Of a stretch of DNA of 64,000 nucleotides, positions 63,228 to 64,000 are shown piece after piece. The notes beneath the pieces are model-generated. The model did no database searches and had not been told where the DNA came from. It was given only the letters and a program-made list of their open reading frames with translations. The stretch covers positions 159,487 through 223,486 of the forward strand of contig JADZBH010000012.1 in assembly GCA_020852175.1 (NCBI GenBank), given 5' to 3'. Each line of letters starts with the position of its first letter. Position 1 is the stretch's first letter. The stretch is from Bryobacterales bacterium. GTDB taxonomy: Bacteria; Acidobacteriota; Terriglobia; Bryobacterales; Bryobacteraceae. The position numbers were made by a program, and so were the translations under genes.

Positions 63228-63522
63228 GCGAACGGGCTTTCCTTGTGGACCGCGGCCTGAGGTCCGTCCTGCCGTAGCGGCGGCGGAGCCGGAGCAAATA
63301 CACGATGACTGACTGGCCGCGAACATTCACGATCATCCGGTAGCGATCGCCAAAGAAGTTCAGCTTGTATCTGTTCGTGCGTCCTGTCAGCGGCGCCGTC
63401 AGATAGCACGACGGAGCGACAGCCAGGCGATTCAGCAGATCAATCGCTTCGTTTCGCGGACCGCTTGGGAGAACCCACAGATCGACGACCACGTCGCGGC
63501 TTAGCTTTAGTTTCCAGGCCAT
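63178..63522 (-). CDS. RelE/ParE-like putative toxin
   Basis: A 114-residue basic protein. The strand pattern Y-R-M-I-V-N-V-R-G-Q-S-V-I-V-Y-L-L-R-L followed by R-R-R-Y-G is the core of the RelE/ParE fold, which cleaves mRNA or poisons gyrase. The last 25 residues are Arg-rich. The ATG at 63522 is inside the upstream gene (83-base overlap), as is usual for coupled antitoxin/toxin pairs. The usual catalytic residues cannot be assigned with confidence. Confidence 0.55.
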   Translation of the reverse strand: MAWKLKLSRDVVVDLWVLPSGPRNEAIDLLNRLAVAPSCYLTAPLTGRTNRYKLNFFGDRYRMIVNVRGQSVIVYLLRLRRRYGRTDLRPRSTRKARSLMPYAGLRRRTPTAVS

Positions 63523-63880
63523 ACAGGTATTTCACCATCTCCCAGGGAATCGACCGCTCCTTGCTGCGGGCGCGAATCAAGGCCAGATCCTCCGCCGTTT
63601 CCAGTTCTTCCAACTTATCGTGGTCCCTAGGAACTGTAGTGAGCACGCGGAATAACTTAATCACTTGCCGCTCGGCTTCCTGCTGCGTGGCGGCAAGCTG
63701 GTGAATCCGAGGGTCCTCCGCGATAAACGCCTTCCACAGTCGATCCAGGGTCCGGTCCGTCACCACAACGATCCGCTGTCCGGTCTCAGGAAGGAGGAAG
63801 ATCTTCACAGGATAGGCAGGATCCATTACCTGAGACTCGTTGCCGCCAGGGAACTGCAAGCGCTTCGGTTTTGCCGCCAT
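63440..63880 (-). CDS. Putative antitoxin
   Basis: A 146-residue protein directly upstream of, and overlapping, the RelE/ParE-like gene. The C-terminal part (A-R-S-K-E-R-S-I-P-W-E-M-V-K-Y-L-Y-G-L-E) resembles antitoxin C-terminal segments that wrap around RelE-type toxins, and it ends in a very basic tail. The N-terminal part has no recognised DNA-binding motif. The antitoxin role is inferred from gene order and this segment. Confidence 0.5.
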   Translation of the reverse strand: MAAKPKRLQFPGGNESQVMDPAYPVKIFLLPETGQRIVVVTDRTLDRLWKAFIAEDPRIHQLAATQQEAERQVIKLFRVLTTVPRDHDKLEELETAEDLALIRARSKERSIPWEMVKYLYGLETKAKPRRGRRSVGSPKRSAKRSD

Positions 63881-63953
63881 GCTTTCTTCCTGCCCTCCGG
63901 TCAGCGAATTGGAGTTGGGGGTTGCTCGCGCAACGGGCGCAGAGCCGGATTGT

Positions 63954-64000
63954 TGGAGGCGCGGGGGGGAATCGAACCCCCGAATAAAGGTTTTGCAGAC
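63954..64000 (-). tRNA. tRNA-Cys(GCA), 3' part; 5' part outside window
   Basis: The last 47 bases, read on the minus strand, give the 3' half of a tRNA: an anticodon loop C-T-G-C-A-A-A (anticodon GCA), a T arm with stem GGGGG/CCCCC and loop TTCGATT, the acceptor strand CCGCGCC, discriminator T and an encoded CCA (63954-63956). The GCA anticodon and U73 discriminator are the identity elements of tRNA-Cys. The anticodon stem and D arm are cut off by the window end. Confidence 0.9.

Noticed and set aside
63954..64000. tRNA-Sec as an alternative for the partial tRNA
   Set aside because: The anticodon reads GCA, the discriminator is U and the T arm is normal, which is tRNA-Cys; tRNA-Sec would have UCA and a long acceptor stem.
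1..64000. CRISPR arrays, insertion sequences, prophage genes
   Set aside because: I saw no tandem direct repeats with spacers and no transposase, integrase or phage structural genes.

Overview
The window is one contiguous, high-GC, very gene-dense bacterial chromosome segment with mostly gaps of a few bases and many stop/start overlaps. The gene content points to an Acidobacteriota genome, most likely the Bryobacterales/Solibacter side. The clues are two vWFA proteins of the type common in acidobacteria, Tat-exported sulfatases, DUF3604 and DUF4038/DUF5060 proteins, a GMC dehydrogenase paired with a gluconate-2-dehydrogenase-subunit-3-like protein, a TonB receptor with an N-terminal carboxypeptidase-regulatory-like domain, and a PEP-CTERM protein. 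This is inference from content; no rRNA is present to settle it.

Layout. 1-1790: the end of an ABC exporter (ATPase tail and permease). 1796-9347: a coupled three-gene operon (sulfatase, FAD oxidoreductase, DUF3604 protein) divergent from a second sulfatase. 9363-12030: an old-yellow-enzyme family oxidoreductase and an MFS carrier. 12143-15622: a cobalamin riboswitch followed by a BtuB-like receptor, a small ferredoxin-fold-like protein and an ankyrin protein. 15788-20546: a UbiA-family prenyltransferase, a membrane-fusion protein, an exported unknown and PEP carboxykinase. 20562-26488: a surface-polysaccharide cluster (Wzt, Wzm, GDP-mannose 3,5-epimerase-like, UDP-sugar dehydrogenase, divergent large glycosyltransferase). 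26485-37401: mixed genes including RluD-type pseudouridine synthase, two vWFA proteins, SelB, family-5 UDG, a Tat-signalled DegT-like protein, an HD-GYP regulator, DinB-like protein, lytic transglycosylase and a PEP-CTERM protein.

37503-46137 holds a DASS-type anion transporter, RidA, and a very tight six-gene operon (class III aminotransferase, threonine-synthase-like enzyme, M81/MlrC metallopeptidase, SDR, BNR/sialidase-like protein, AspA/AstE-like deacylase). This looks like an uncharacterised catabolic pathway and is the best candidate for a new system. 47356-52853 is a five-gene operon (SDR, ThuA-like, DUF5060/DUF4038 glycosidase-like, subunit-3-like, GMC oxidoreductase) that resembles keto-sugar metabolism.

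53020-64000 is mostly housekeeping or unknown: infA, wecB, a stand-alone Clp/Hsp100-type AAA+ ATPase, a membrane protein with a degenerate JAMM/MPN domain, rsmI, HU, tatA, a DUF697-like protein, a PD-(D/E)XK-like protein, a YggS-family protein, a glycosyltransferase, a toxin-antitoxin-like pair and the 3' part of a tRNA-Cys cut by the window edge. The tatA gene fits the several Tat signal peptides seen elsewhere in the window.
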